DNA from: Hyphomonadaceae bacterium UKL13-1
Lineage (GTDB): Bacteria > Pseudomonadota > Alphaproteobacteria > Caulobacterales > Aquidulcibacteraceae
Direction of reading: 5' to 3'
Assembly (NCBI GenBank): GCA_001602435.1
Contig: CP012156.1
Span: 2,376,001-2,440,000 of the forward strand
Length of the DNA: 64,000 nucleotides
Position numbers and translations under genes: made by a program. This document shows, in pieces, positions 1 through 8,832 of the stretch. Numbering within the stretch: the first letter of the stretch is position 1; the number at the start of each line of letters is the position of its first letter. Below the pieces are notes generated by a model, which was not told the DNA's origin, made no database searches, and saw only the letters and a program-made list of their open reading frames with translations.

Positions 1-2
1 AA

Positions 3-59
3 ACCTTGCTCGTGGATGCCGGACTCCATCTCGGCGCAAGCATCCGTGCACCGACATAA
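3..59 (+). CDS. Possible 3' end of an upstream gene
   Basis: The third frame is open from the window edge to a TAA and reads TLLVDAGLHLGASIRAPT, which looks protein-like and ends before a non-coding stretch. Only 18 residues are visible, so the family cannot be named. The other two forward frames give less protein-like text, but the call rests on composition only. Confidence 0.3.
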   Translation, partial: TLLVDAGLHLGASIRAPT

Positions 60-183
60 GTTACCGCACGCTTATTAGTCATTTTTTGATGTTTTATGAT
101 TAAAGAAGATGCACGACGCGACTAATCGCGTCCGCCAGATGTTCAGTGCGATTGCAAACGAGGTGTTGCGCTGATGTCATAGC

Positions 184-203
184 GGCGAAGTTCGAACTTC
201 GCC
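184..203. promoter_or_regulatory. 20-bp perfect palindrome upstream of the porin gene
   Basis: The 20 bases are their own reverse complement (half-site GGCGAAGTTC). They sit 60 bases before the porin start, so they may lie in its 5' untranslated region and fold as a hairpin, or be an operator. It is followed by AAAAAGG rather than a T-run, so a rightward terminator is unlikely. Confidence 0.45.
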
Positions 204-263
204 AAAAAGGCGAATGTACATTACAAGGGGTCGCACCTTCCGCGGCTTCCACAGGGGACTAAA

Positions 264-965
264 ATGAAACTCAAAGCACTCCTTTTGGCTACAGCCTTGG
301 TTTGTGGCGCTCCCGCCGTCGCTTCCGCGCAAGAAACCACCACTTCGGTGAACGTAGGTGTAGCTTCCAGCTACCAGTTCCGCGGTGTGAACCAAAACAT
401 TGACGACACCGGCCAAGTCTTCGGCGGCGTGGACCTGTCAGCTGGTTCCTTTTATGTCGGCACCTGGTTGTCGAACGTAGATTTCGGCAGCAAAGCCAAT
501 CTGGAAGTCGACCTCTATGCTGGCTACAAGCCACAAGTTGGCCCTGTCACTTTGGACATCGGCGTTCTGGCTTACACCTACCCACAAGAGAGCAGCCTCT
601 TGGTGTATGAAGGCAAGGTCGCTGGTACCGTCGCAACTGAGTCTGGCGTGTCGCTGACCGGTTCAGTTTTCTATTCGCCAGAATATGGCAAGAATGGCCC
701 TTCCTACTGGTATTATGAAGCTGCTGTGTCGGCTCCAATCCCAGGCGCAAAAGTTGGCCCATTCGCTCTGTCCGCCAGCGCTTCGGTTGGTAGCTTGAAC
801 GCAGAAACCAACACTGTGTTGCCAGACTACACCAACTGGAAAGTCGGTCTGACAGCTGCGACTGAAGGTGGCTGGGCTGTAGACCTGTTCTACACCGACA
901 CCGACGTCGACAACAACAATCTTTACGAAGGTAAGGGCGTTGTTCAGTTGAAGCGCACCTTCTAA
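264..965 (+). CDS. TorF-family putative porin (Gcw_chp type)
   Basis: The protein has 233 residues and begins with a clear Sec signal peptide (Lys2 and Lys4, a Leu/Ala core, cleavage expected after ASA or SAQ near residue 23). The mature part alternates polar and aromatic residues as in an outer-membrane beta-barrel, contains the early SYQFRGVNQN segment typical of the TIGR02001 (Gcw_chp/TorF) family, and ends in phenylalanine, the usual outer-membrane assembly signal. Its substrate is unknown. It is monocistronic, with a palindrome in its leader and a strong terminator right after it. The family call is based on recognised motifs, not a search. Confidence 0.8.
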   Translation: MKLKALLLATALVCGAPAVASAQETTTSVNVGVASSYQFRGVNQNIDDTGQVFGGVDLSAGSFYVGTWLSNVDFGSKANLEVDLYAGYKPQVGPVTLDIGVLAYTYPQESSLLVYEGKVAGTVATESGVSLTGSVFYSPEYGKNGPSYWYYEAAVSAPIPGAKVGPFALSASASVGSLNAETNTVLPDYTNWKVGLTAATEGGWAVDLFYTDTDVDNNNLYEGKGVVQLKRTF

Positions 966-986
966 GAACGACTTCTAAAGTCAAAG

Positions 987-1020
987 AGAAAGGCCGTAAG
1001 CTTATGCTTGCGGCCTTTTT
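987..1020 (+). terminator. Rho-independent terminator of the porin gene
   Basis: The arms AAAGGCCGTAAGC and GCTTGCGGCCTTT form a strong stem with a TTAT loop, followed by a T-run. The mirrored A-rich left side may let it also serve the convergent corC transcript. Confidence 0.85.
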
Positions 1021-1042
1021 CTTTGCGCCATTTTTGAACGCC

Positions 1043-2335
1043 CTAGTCCTTGTCGCTCGCCACTTCCGGCGTGATGCGGATTGCCAAGATCTGATTGCGA
1101 TGCTTGCGCAAGATCTGGAAGCGATAGCCGTGGAAGGCAAAGCGTTGGCCGGGATCGGGGATAGCTTGGGCCTCATGGATCACAAGACCGGCGATGGTCA
1201 CAGCTTCCTCGTCGGGCAAATCCCAGTCCATGGCGCGATTAAGGTCGCGAATAGGCACAGCCCCATCCACATTGACTGACCCATCTGGCTGCGGCCGGAC
1301 GCCTTGAATGGCAATATCATGCTCGTCCACAATATCGCCGACGATTTCTTCCAAAATGTCCTCCAAGGTCACGAGACCTTGAAGCGCACCATATTCATCG
1401 ACCACACAGGCGACATGGCTGCGACGCTTGAGGAATTCTTCTAATTGTTCCTTCAAGGTCGTGGTATCGGGCACGAACCAGGGCGGGCGAATGATGGCCT
1501 TCAGGTCAATTGCATCCAGATCGCCTTGCGCGTCGGCAATGGCTTGCAACAAATCCTTGGCGTGCAAAATCCCGACGATGTTTTCTTGATCACCCTCGTA
1601 GAGCGGCAGGCGCGAGTGCTGGGTCTGCAGCACTTGCATGACGATTTCGCGTGGCGGCAATTCCACATCAATCGTCTTCATATTCTTGCGGTGGATCATG
1701 ACGTCTGAGACGTCGAGCTCTTCCAAATCAAGGACGCCTGCAACCCGGTCCCGATCCGACTTCTCCACGCTGCCTTCGTGCTTGCCGAGTTCAATCGCGC
1801 CGCGAATTTCTTCCATCGTCGCATCTTCATCGGTGACGCGGTCGAGCTTGACGCCAAAGATCTGCAGCGTCGCCCGCACGATCCAGCGCACCGCCGTTAC
1901 AATCGGGCTCAACAGCGTGACAGACCATTGCACCGGCAGCGACACCCACCGTGCCGTCGCCTCTGGATATGAGAAGGCAAAGGTCTTGGGCATGACTTCG
2001 GCAAAGATCAAAACAATCGCCGTCACCAACGCCGTTGCGATGGCAATCGTCGTGGGCGCTTGGCCGAACAATTGTACCAAAAGCGCCGTCGTCAACGCAC
2101 CCGCCAAGGTGTTGAGAAAGTTATTGCCCAAAAGCAGGGAGCCGATCAAACGGTCTGGGTTCTGAATGAGGCGATTGACGCGAGCAGCCCCTCGGTCGCC
2201 TTCCTTCTCAAGCTGAAACATCCGCGCGCGGGACGAAGAGGTGATCGACGTTTCGGCGGCAGAATAAAAGGCCGATAGAGCTATCAAAACAGCAACCAAA
2301 ATCGCGGTTACGATGACCGTGGGGTCCATCGTCAT
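1043..2335 (-). CDS. CNNM/CBS-domain protein (HlyC/CorC family)
   Basis: This 430-residue membrane protein has the order expected of the CorC/HlyC (CNNM) family: an N-terminal DUF21 membrane region (first hydrophobic segment about residues 6-27, then FYSAAETSITSSSR), a CBS pair in the middle containing SHVACVVDEYGALQGLVTLED, and a C-terminal CorC_HlyC domain. Members are linked to magnesium and cobalt handling; substrate cannot be read from sequence. Its start overlaps the aroB stop in an ATGA, so it is translated with aroK-aroB in one operon. Confidence 0.88.
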   Translation of the reverse strand: MTMDPTVIVTAILVAVLIALSAFYSAAETSITSSSRARMFQLEKEGDRGAARVNRLIQNPDRLIGSLLLGNNFLNTLAGALTTALLVQLFGQAPTTIAIATALVTAIVLIFAEVMPKTFAFSYPEATARWVSLPVQWSVTLLSPIVTAVRWIVRATLQIFGVKLDRVTDEDATMEEIRGAIELGKHEGSVEKSDRDRVAGVLDLEELDVSDVMIHRKNMKTIDVELPPREIVMQVLQTQHSRLPLYEGDQENIVGILHAKDLLQAIADAQGDLDAIDLKAIIRPPWFVPDTTTLKEQLEEFLKRRSHVACVVDEYGALQGLVTLEDILEEIVGDIVDEHDIAIQGVRPQPDGSVNVDGAVPIRDLNRAMDWDLPDEEAVTIAGLVIHEAQAIPDPGQRFAFHGYRFQILRKHRNQILAIRITPEVASDKD

Positions 2336-3444
2336 CTTTGAACATCCTCTTTCAAAAAGGCACGGACGGCTTCGGCATCAACGCCCTTTTGTACAAAGGC
2401 TGCGCCAATGCCGCGCGTCAAAATCAGGGTCAGCGCCCCATTCTCATTCTTCTTATCATGGCTCATGGCCTCAAACAGCGCATCAGGTTGCCACGGGCCG
2501 CCGGGCAACAGGCTTGGCAGATGGGCAAGCCCGGCTGCGGCCAAAGCCCGCTCAGCCAAGAGGGCGTCTTCGTGCGGGCAGAGACCTTGGGCATGGGAGA
2601 AGCGGAACGCCATGGCCATGCCGCACGCAACCGCTTCACCATGGCGCAGCACGCTTTCGTCAAAGCCGACGATGGCTTCAAACGCGTGGCCAAATGTATG
2701 GCCCAAATTGAGTAGCGCCCTTACCCCGGCTTCACGCTCATCTTCAGCAACAATGCGGGCTTTGGCTTGTACCGATTGACCAATGGCGTAGGCCAGATGC
2801 TCGACATTGCCAGCCAGCGCTGTCGGGGCATGCGCCAAACACCAGTCGAAGAAGGCCCTGTCGCCTAACAGGCCAATCTTCAAAATTTCCGCCCATCCGG
2901 CCCGCAGATCCCGCGCTGGCAAAGTTGCTAGGCTGTCCAAATCTGCCAGCACATAACGTGGCTGCCAGAATAATCCGATCAGATTTTTGCCGGCACTCGC
3001 ATTGATCGCGGTCTTACCACCGACTGAGGAATCGACTTGGGCCAGCAAGGTGGTGGGCACTTGCACAAAATCGATGCCGCGCTTGGTGATGCCCGCGGCA
3101 AAACCGGTCAAATCCCCTGTCACGCCGCCGCCAAAAGCGATGATCAGGTCAGAGCGCTCCAAATTGAGCTTCAAGAGCGCTTCGGTGACACGTTCGAGAC
3201 TGGCAAAGCTTTTACTGCCCTCACCGGGCGCGATCTCGATCACATCCCACTGGATACCCGCTTCAGTGAGGCTTTTCGAAAATAACCCACCATGCAGTGC
3301 CCAAGCTGTCGAATCCGCAATGATCGCCACACGCGGCCGCTTCATCAATGGGCGGATCAGGGTGCCCGCTTCGGACAACAGACCCCGGCCGATATCGACA
3401 ACATAGGACCTTTGATCCAAAGCCACTTGAATGGTTTGCTTCAC
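2332..3444 (-). CDS. aroB: 3-dehydroquinate synthase
   Basis: AroB converts DAHP to 3-dehydroquinate in the shikimate pathway, using NAD and a divalent metal, in the cytoplasm. The 370 residues are normal for the family. Visible hallmarks are GGGVTGDLTG near residues 105-114, PTTLLAQVDSSVGGKTAIN near 130-148, LNLGHTFGHAFE and HGEAVACGM with the metal-ligand histidines, and DKKN near the end. It overlaps aroK upstream and corC downstream by four bases each (ATGA), so the three genes form a translationally coupled operon. Confidence 0.95.
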   Translation of the reverse strand: MKQTIQVALDQRSYVVDIGRGLLSEAGTLIRPLMKRPRVAIIADSTAWALHGGLFSKSLTEAGIQWDVIEIAPGEGSKSFASLERVTEALLKLNLERSDLIIAFGGGVTGDLTGFAAGITKRGIDFVQVPTTLLAQVDSSVGGKTAINASAGKNLIGLFWQPRYVLADLDSLATLPARDLRAGWAEILKIGLLGDRAFFDWCLAHAPTALAGNVEHLAYAIGQSVQAKARIVAEDEREAGVRALLNLGHTFGHAFEAIVGFDESVLRHGEAVACGMAMAFRFSHAQGLCPHEDALLAERALAAAGLAHLPSLLPGGPWQPDALFEAMSHDKKNENGALTLILTRGIGAAFVQKGVDAEAVRAFLKEDVQR

Positions 3445-4004
3445 GCCACGCTCTCCAAATCGCCATGCGCGCGCAGCGCAGCGATGACGGCATCGACCGT
3501 GATATGGTGTGGGCCTTCACGGGACTCTACAATTATGTCTGCCTCAGCATAGGTCGGATAGCGTACTTCCATCAATTTTTCCATGATTTCGCGCGGGTCG
3601 CCTGCGCGTAGGAGGGGGCGATCATCGCGGCGCGACACGCGCTTGACCAAAGTCTCCAAATCCGCGCGCAACCAAACAGTCGTTGCCCGCTGGCGTAGCA
3701 TCACACGTGTGACGGGGTTCATAAAGGCCCCACCGCCCGTCGCCAAAATATGAGGTGGCTCTTCCAAGATGCGGGCAATCACCCGCCGTTCACCGGCCCG
3801 AAACTCATCCTCACCGCGCTCGGCAAAGATATCAGCGATCGGCCTGCCAGCGGCAATTACGATCTCATCATCAGCGTCTTTGAACGGGACATTCAAATGC
3901 GCGGCGAGGCGGCGTCCAACCGACGACTTCCCCGCCCCCATGAGGCCAACCAGCGCCACGGTCCGTTTGAGCGGAACAGGAAAGGGTGGCTGCGCTTGAA
4001 ACAT
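3441..4004 (-). CDS. aroK: Shikimate kinase
   Basis: AroK phosphorylates shikimate with ATP. The Walker A loop GLMGAGKSS lies at residues 20-28 of the form starting at 4004, followed by the DADDEI shikimate-binding region and GGGAF. An ATG at 4070 would add 22 residues with no family counterpart; the internal ATG at 4004 gives the usual length of about 187 residues, so I chose it. It is the first gene of the aroK-aroB-corC operon. Confidence 0.93.
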   Translation of the reverse strand: MFQAQPPFPVPLKRTVALVGLMGAGKSSVGRRLAAHLNVPFKDADDEIVIAAGRPIADIFAERGEDEFRAGERRVIARILEEPPHILATGGGAFMNPVTRVMLRQRATTVWLRADLETLVKRVSRRDDRPLLRAGDPREIMEKLMEVRYPTYAEADIIVESREGPHHITVDAVIAALRAHGDLESVA

Positions 4005-4186
4005 GGCCCAAACGTAACGCCACGCGGGCTTTGGTGCAATAAGAGCATGGACAAACAACAGCATTGTCACTTTTGAATCACAGACTATTCATGCGAATTT
4101 AATTGCCTCTCATACAGCTCTCCGTCATGGAGACGGCAATGGCATACCGCTTTGAACCTGCCAGCTGTTAGATGGAAGGCACCGTG

Positions 4187-5143
4187 ATGGATATCGCAAT
4201 CTCTTTGGCTATTGGTTTGGTCATGTTGGTCATTGGCGGTGATCTTTTGGTCCGTGGTTCGGTGACGGCGGCAAAAAGCATGGGCGTATCGCCTCTGCTG
4301 ATTGGTTTGACCTTGGTTGGCTTTGGCACCTCGACGCCGGAACTTGTCACCAGTGTCACCGCTGCCATGGAAGGCTCACCCGGGATCGCGGTTGGCAATG
4401 TCGTCGGGTCCAATATTGCCAACGTCCTTCTGATACTTGGCGCGTCGGCCGTGATCTATCCTTTGGTGATTGATCCAAAAGGCTTCAAGCGCGACATTAT
4501 CGTGCTGATCCTTTCCAGTTTTGCGCTGCTCGCCGTGGTACTGGTTGGCTTTATGCCAGCTTGGGTAGGCATCCTCTTCATTCTCTCGCTGTTTGGTTAT
4601 GTCTATTTCGTCTATCGGCAAGAGAAGCAGCATCCTGACGAAGCCGCCGTGGTTTTAGAGCACCGCGTTGAAGATGTGCCCAAAGGCCCTAAGGGCATTC
4701 TCCTGCCCTTAGCCTTGGCCGTCGGCGGGATTGCCATCACGATCTTTGGTGCGCGTTTCTTCGTGAATGGTGCCGTTGATCTGGCCAAAGGTTTTGGCGT
4801 TTCTGATACGATTATCGGCCTCACCGTCGTTGCCGTGGGCACATCCATGCCGGAACTCGTAACCTCAATCACGGCAGCCTTTCGTAAGCATGCCGATGTG
4901 GCTTACGGCAATATTGTCGGCTCCAATATCTTCAACGTCTTGTTCGTCCTTGGGGCCACCTCCTTGGTCAAGCCGATTGAGATCCCGAAACAGATCATCC
5001 AGTTTGACATTTGGGTGCTGCTGGCAACCACCGCCCTCCTGGTTTTCTTTGCTCGCTCCGGCCTTAAACTCATGCGCTGGGAAGGGTTTGTATTCCTCGC
5101 TGGATTTGTGGCCTATACGTCGTTCTTGATCTCGATTGCGTGA
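4187..5143 (+). CDS. Calcium/sodium antiporter (CaCA superfamily, YrbG-like)
   Basis: An inner-membrane exchanger with two homologous halves. Each half carries the alpha-repeat signature: GTSTPELVTS then GNVVGSNIANVL in the first, and GTSMPELVTS then GNIVGSNIFNVL in the second. Multiple hydrophobic segments surround both. The start at 4187 is preceded by GGAAGG seven bases upstream; the ATG at 4172 is a possible but poorer start. A second sodium-linked transporter, nhaA, follows after 29 bases, so the two may be co-transcribed for ion homeostasis. Confidence 0.9.
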   Translation: MDIAISLAIGLVMLVIGGDLLVRGSVTAAKSMGVSPLLIGLTLVGFGTSTPELVTSVTAAMEGSPGIAVGNVVGSNIANVLLILGASAVIYPLVIDPKGFKRDIIVLILSSFALLAVVLVGFMPAWVGILFILSLFGYVYFVYRQEKQHPDEAAVVLEHRVEDVPKGPKGILLPLALAVGGIAITIFGARFFVNGAVDLAKGFGVSDTIIGLTVVAVGTSMPELVTSITAAFRKHADVAYGNIVGSNIFNVLFVLGATSLVKPIEIPKQIIQFDIWVLLATTALLVFFARSGLKLMRWEGFVFLAGFVAYTSFLISIA

Positions 5144-5172
5144 GACCTTGCACGGGTTTCTAAGGAATTATC

Positions 5173-6423
5173 ATGGCCAGCACGTCCTCTGACGCCAAAT
5201 ATTTTGGATTCCTGCCACAAGAAGCCGTGCCGGGCGCGCTGCTGGTTGCCGCAGCCATCGCGGCGATGATTGTGGTCAACTCCCCCTTAGCTGGCCTCTA
5301 TCACGCAATTTTGGACACCAAGGTGACAGTCGGGCCAACAGGCGGCGGGATCGAGATGAAATTCTCCTATTGGATCAAGAATGGTCTGATGGCGATTTTC
5401 TTCTTTTTTGTTGGTCTTGAGCTCAAGCGGGAGTTGTTGGAAGGCCAATTGTCCAATCCCGCTGCTGCGATACTGCCGATTGTTAGTGCCGCAGGCGGCA
5501 TGGCGATCCCGGCCTTAATCTTTTTGTTCTTCGCCGCACCTGCAGGCTTTGGCCATGGCTGGGCGATCCCTGCTGCCACCGACATTGCTTTCGCTCTGGG
5601 CGTTCTGTCCCTCTTGGGTAATCGCGTCCCCCCTGCCCTAAAGGCCTTTTTGCTGGCAGTTGCTGTGGTGGATGATTTGGGCGCGATCGTAATTGTGGCC
5701 TTTTTCTACACCGAAACCCTCCATATCCATTATTTAGTGCAAGCCGCTGTGGTTCTGGGCGTTCTCATCGCCATGAACCGCTTCAAAGTCCGCTCGATCG
5801 GCCTTTATGTCCTGATCGGTGTCGTTCTCTGGGTGTTCATGCACCAAAGTGGCGTGAGTGGCACGATTGCGGGCGTACTGGTTGCCGCCTGTGTGCCAAT
5901 GCGCGACCGCCACGATAAATCTCCGCTGCACGAGGCGGAGCATAACTTCAGGCCTTGGGTGCTGTTTGGCATTATGCCTGTGTTTGCCTTTGCCAATGCG
6001 GGCGTCGATTTGGCGGGGGCTGAGAAATATCTGACCCATCCCGTGACCTTGGGCGCTGCTCTTGGCCTTGTGCTGGGTAAGCCCATTGGCATCGCGCTGA
6101 GCGGTTTTGCGGCCGCAAAGCTGATGCGGGCAAAGCTTCCGGGCACGTTTCCGCAAATGCTGGGCGTGGCATGCGTTGCGGGCATTGGCTTTACCATGAG
6201 CCTGTTTATCGGGGCTTTGGCCTTTAAGGACCCAAGCCTAGCCACCCCAACACGGCTTGGCGTTTATGCAGGCTCAGTGATCTCCGCTATTTTAGGGCTC
6301 TTGATCCTATCCCGTTTTTTGCCGTCAGCAGACCAAGTCGCCAGCGTGGCAGGTGAGGAAGATGAGACCGCGCCCTTCATCAAGCCAGAACCCGTGTTTG
6401 AAGCCCGCGACCGCGCCGACTAA
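5173..6423 (+). CDS. nhaA: Na+/H+ antiporter NhaA
   Basis: NhaA exports sodium in exchange for protons. The 416-residue protein has the family segments ATDIAFALGVLSLLG and VVDDLGAIVIVAFFYT, which contain the aspartates of the ion-binding site, and SLFIGALAF near the C-terminus. The tail after the last membrane segment is acidic and charged. It lies directly downstream of the calcium/sodium antiporter gene. Confidence 0.95.
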   Translation: MASTSSDAKYFGFLPQEAVPGALLVAAAIAAMIVVNSPLAGLYHAILDTKVTVGPTGGGIEMKFSYWIKNGLMAIFFFFVGLELKRELLEGQLSNPAAAILPIVSAAGGMAIPALIFLFFAAPAGFGHGWAIPAATDIAFALGVLSLLGNRVPPALKAFLLAVAVVDDLGAIVIVAFFYTETLHIHYLVQAAVVLGVLIAMNRFKVRSIGLYVLIGVVLWVFMHQSGVSGTIAGVLVAACVPMRDRHDKSPLHEAEHNFRPWVLFGIMPVFAFANAGVDLAGAEKYLTHPVTLGAALGLVLGKPIGIALSGFAAAKLMRAKLPGTFPQMLGVACVAGIGFTMSLFIGALAFKDPSLATPTRLGVYAGSVISAILGLLILSRFLPSADQVASVAGEEDETAPFIKPEPVFEARDRAD

Positions 6424-6427
6424 GCCC

Positions 6428-6727
6428 TTAAGCTGGCGCATCGGCTTTCAGCGCTAAAGCATGTACAGGCCCGGCCAGCTCTTCGGCCAAAACCTGATAG
6501 ATGGCGCGCTGGCGGGCCACACGGTTTAGGCCGGCAAAAGCGGCGCTGACAATGGTGACCGAAAAGTGGGTCTCGCCAATGCCCGTCGCGGATCCACCTT
6601 GCTTTGCCGCATGAACGGCGGCCCCAGCGTGGCCGGCATGGCTTGCACTTTCGTCCAAGATTTCAAGTACTAAGGGCGTAAAGGCCTCGGTCAGCTTTTT
6701 TCGCATCTGTATTTGCACGGGTCCCAT
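6428..6727 (-). CDS. bolA: BolA family protein
   Basis: BolA-type proteins partner with monothiol glutaredoxins in iron-sulfur/iron regulation, and some also bind DNA. The 99 residues match the family: charged N-terminal helix, the HAGHAGAAVHAAKQGGS region, THFSVTIVSAAFAGLNRVARQR with the conserved histidine and RV-R residues, and HALALKA at the end. It converges on nhaA (4 bases between stops) and diverges from the J-domain gene, 51 bases away; a bolA/dnaJ/cobS grouping is common in alphaproteobacteria. Confidence 0.92.
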   Translation of the reverse strand: MGPVQIQMRKKLTEAFTPLVLEILDESASHAGHAGAAVHAAKQGGSATGIGETHFSVTIVSAAFAGLNRVARQRAIYQVLAEELAGPVHALALKADAPA

Positions 6728-6778
6728 CGGTCATTCGTCCTTGTCTGTAGCGGCAGTCAAACGCATATTAGGACCCTC

Positions 6779-7393
6779 ATGACAGATTCATTCTCCTACC
6801 GCCCTAAATTTGTGGACATTCGGGTGCGAAAGCCACCGGTTGTCAAAGTAAACCCCGATGTCCAAATGTGCGAGCACGATGGATGTGGGGCCGAAGCGAC
6901 CTGTCGCGCGCCCAAAAGCCGCGATAATCCGGGCGAGATCTGGCATTTCTGCGAGAAGCACGCGGCGCTCTACAATAAAAACTGGAACTTCTTCGAGGGC
7001 ATGACCGAAGATGATGCGCGCGCGCATCGTGACGCCGCCTCTCATGGTGGCAGACCGACTTGGACATTCCGGGCCAGCGCGAATTCCCCAGACGCCCACG
7101 TCTATAAAAAAGCGGCGACAGGTGAAGACCCGAAAGACCCCTTGGCCAGCCGTCGTGCAACCGGCCGGGCAGCGCCTGATAGCCCCGACACACGACCAAC
7201 AGCACCGGTCCTTAAAGCGCTCGACACGCTGGGTCTTGATGCGCATGCTGATCGCGCCAAAGTTCGCAGTACCTATGCCGCCCTTGTCCGACAGTATCAC
7301 CCAGACTCAAACGGGGGGGATAGAAGTGCGGAAACCCGCCTCAATGCGGTGGTCAAGGCCTATAAGGTTCTCAAGACCGCGCGTCGCGCTTAA
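6779..7393 (+). CDS. J-domain protein (DnaJ-like, C-terminal J domain)
   Basis: This 204-residue protein has a cysteine/histidine-containing N-terminal part (CEHDGCGAEATCRAPK and WHFCEKHAALYNKNWNFF, a possible metal site) and a C-terminal J domain whose HPD tripeptide is in RQYHPDSNGG. J domains stimulate Hsp70 ATPase, so it is probably a DnaK co-chaperone with a specialised client. The start at 6779 is used because upstream residues in the longer frame overlap the bolA promoter and look non-coding. An IS110-type transposase ends only 15 bases after its stop codon, on the other strand. Confidence 0.85.
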   Translation: MTDSFSYRPKFVDIRVRKPPVVKVNPDVQMCEHDGCGAEATCRAPKSRDNPGEIWHFCEKHAALYNKNWNFFEGMTEDDARAHRDAASHGGRPTWTFRASANSPDAHVYKKAATGEDPKDPLASRRATGRAAPDSPDTRPTAPVLKALDTLGLDAHADRAKVRSTYAALVRQYHPDSNGGDRSAETRLNAVVKAYKVLKTARRA

Positions 7394-7408
7394 AACATGT
7401 TGTTGTCA

Positions 7409-8386
7409 TCAAGTCAGTTGAGCATCTGAGATGTGGACTGGTTTGAGGACGGCATTTGCGATGGTTACGAGTTTTCGGGCTACGGCGGCGAGAGCGAGTT
7501 TTTTTGGTTTTTTGTTGCTGAGAAGGTTTTGGTAGAAGTGTTTTAAGTCTGGGTGGCAGCGTGATGCGGTCAAGGCGGCCATGAACAGGGTGCGTCTGAT
7601 GAGATCGCGTCCACCGGTCATGGGATATTTCTTGAAGCTGTTGCCTGACTGAGCTGGATGGGGGGCAAGGCCTGCAAGACAGGCGATTTGCTTGCGCGTT
7701 GCATGACCGAGTTCGGGCAGCATAGCGATGAGGGTATGGGCGCTGACTGGGCCGATGCCTTTGATGGCGCGCAGGCGCTTTTCTTGAGCTTTGATCGTTG
7801 CATCGGACTTCATAAGGTCAGCTATCTGTTGCTCGATCTTATTGATTTGGGTGTTGATAAAGCTGATTTCAGCGTTGAGGAAGTCAGCAATATGGCAGCT
7901 ATTGGGGGCCTTGCTGCGGTTGGTGGCCATTGTACGTTGATCCATGAGCGCTTGGCGATGCTTGACAAGGGATTGAAGTTCTTCTCGTTTTGGGTCCGGC
8001 GGCGTCCAATTTTGAAGGGAGTTGAACCGATCTTGGCCGTAGAGGGCTAGGCCATAGGCATCAATCGCATCGGTTTTTGCCCGTACTCCATGTGAGGTGA
8101 TGAAGGCCTTCACCCTGGCACCATCAGCCCTATGAATGGGAATTGAGAGCTTGGTAGCAGCTTCTAGAAGTTGGCGTTCATAGCCTCCGGTGACTTCACA
8201 CACGATCAAATCAATCTGGCCGAGATCGATCAGAGCCTTTGTAATGTCAGCGGCTTTGTTAGGTATGGTTTGCACGCCGGCGCAGACCGGGCGGCCGTCT
8301 CGTAATTGTTTGAGCACGATGCTGGCTTTTGCGACGTCCGCACCAATGATGATGCGGCCCTCGACTTTCTCGTCGTTCTGGATCAT
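7409..8386 (-). CDS. IS110 family transposase (DEDD recombinase)
   Basis: The 325-residue protein carries the N-terminal RuvC-like DEDD domain: Asp17 in IIIGADVAKAS, Glu64 in CEVTGGYE, and Asp106 and Asp109 in KTDAIDAYGLA. A C-terminal Transposase_20 domain follows, with GPVSAHTLIAMLPELG and FKKYPMTGGRDLIRRTLFMAA; that domain holds the catalytic serine in this family. It appears full length, so the element may be active. In studied members a bridge RNA from the flanking non-coding end directs target and donor choice. Confidence 0.92.
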   Translation of the reverse strand: MIQNDEKVEGRIIIGADVAKASIVLKQLRDGRPVCAGVQTIPNKAADITKALIDLGQIDLIVCEVTGGYERQLLEAATKLSIPIHRADGARVKAFITSHGVRAKTDAIDAYGLALYGQDRFNSLQNWTPPDPKREELQSLVKHRQALMDQRTMATNRSKAPNSCHIADFLNAEISFINTQINKIEQQIADLMKSDATIKAQEKRLRAIKGIGPVSAHTLIAMLPELGHATRKQIACLAGLAPHPAQSGNSFKKYPMTGGRDLIRRTLFMAALTASRCHPDLKHFYQNLLSNKKPKKLALAAVARKLVTIANAVLKPVHISDAQLT

Positions 8387-8528
8387 GTTTGCCTCGCTTT
8401 GGATTGTCTGCGGGCTTAGCCAAAAACTAGCCCAATCAAGTCAACAAGCTGTTCAAAGCTGGTGACGCTGGCAGACCTCGATGACAACGGGCCTCAAAAC
8501 CCGATCCCGGCACGGTCATACCAACGTC

Positions 8529-8562
8529 GGCAATTTGGTGGGCGGCCACCCACCAAATTGCC
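8529..8562. repeat. 34-bp near-perfect palindrome next to the IS110 element
   Basis: The arms GGCAATTTGGTGGG and CCCACCAAATTGCC are exact reverse complements and flank a GGCC centre with one mismatched pair. It lies 143-176 bases upstream of the transposase start. It may be a structure of the element's non-coding end or the palindromic target into which the element inserted. Confidence 0.7.
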
Positions 8563-8601
8563 TAACCAGCCCAACCATACTTACACATCACAAACAGACA
8601 A

Positions 8602-8684
8602 TCCCGGACGGCGAAGCCGATCCGGGACCTTGTGCCGCAAATTCCCCTGAGGTCCCCGCTCTCCGCTAATGCTCTGGCGGGGAC
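8602..8684. repeat. REP-like pair of hairpins
   Basis: The first hairpin (8602-8627) has arms TCCCGGA and TCCGGGA around CGGC-GAA-GCCG. The second (8652-8684) has arms GTCCCCGC and GCGGGGAC. The run CCCCGCTCTCCGCT in the second occurs again inverted near 19711-19725, and CGGCGAAGCCG recurs at 11975-11985, so these are dispersed elements. They fill the gap between the IS110 element and cobS; otherwise only the cobS leader is there. Confidence 0.6.
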
Positions 8685-8832
8685 GACAGGCCCGGCTGGA
8701 AGCCCCCAACACCTGCCAAAATCCCTCGCAAAAATGTCACAGCGCACCATGTCAGCAGTTCGAACAGAAATGCATGCTTGACGGCGCGCGTCTGATCCTC
8801 AAACAAGACCTTAAGAGGACCTGATAACGACC

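Larger units (their letters stand above)
7394..8565 (-). mobile_element. IS110-type insertion element (approximate ends)
   Basis: The element contains a complete DEDD transposase read leftwards and about 180 bases of non-coding DNA upstream of it, which in IS110 elements carries the bridge RNA. IS110 elements lack simple terminal inverted repeats, so the ends are estimates: the left one abuts the J-domain stop codon, and the right one is put at the large palindrome at 8529-8562. It interrupts a bolA-dnaJ-cobS neighbourhood without breaking a gene. Confidence 0.6.
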
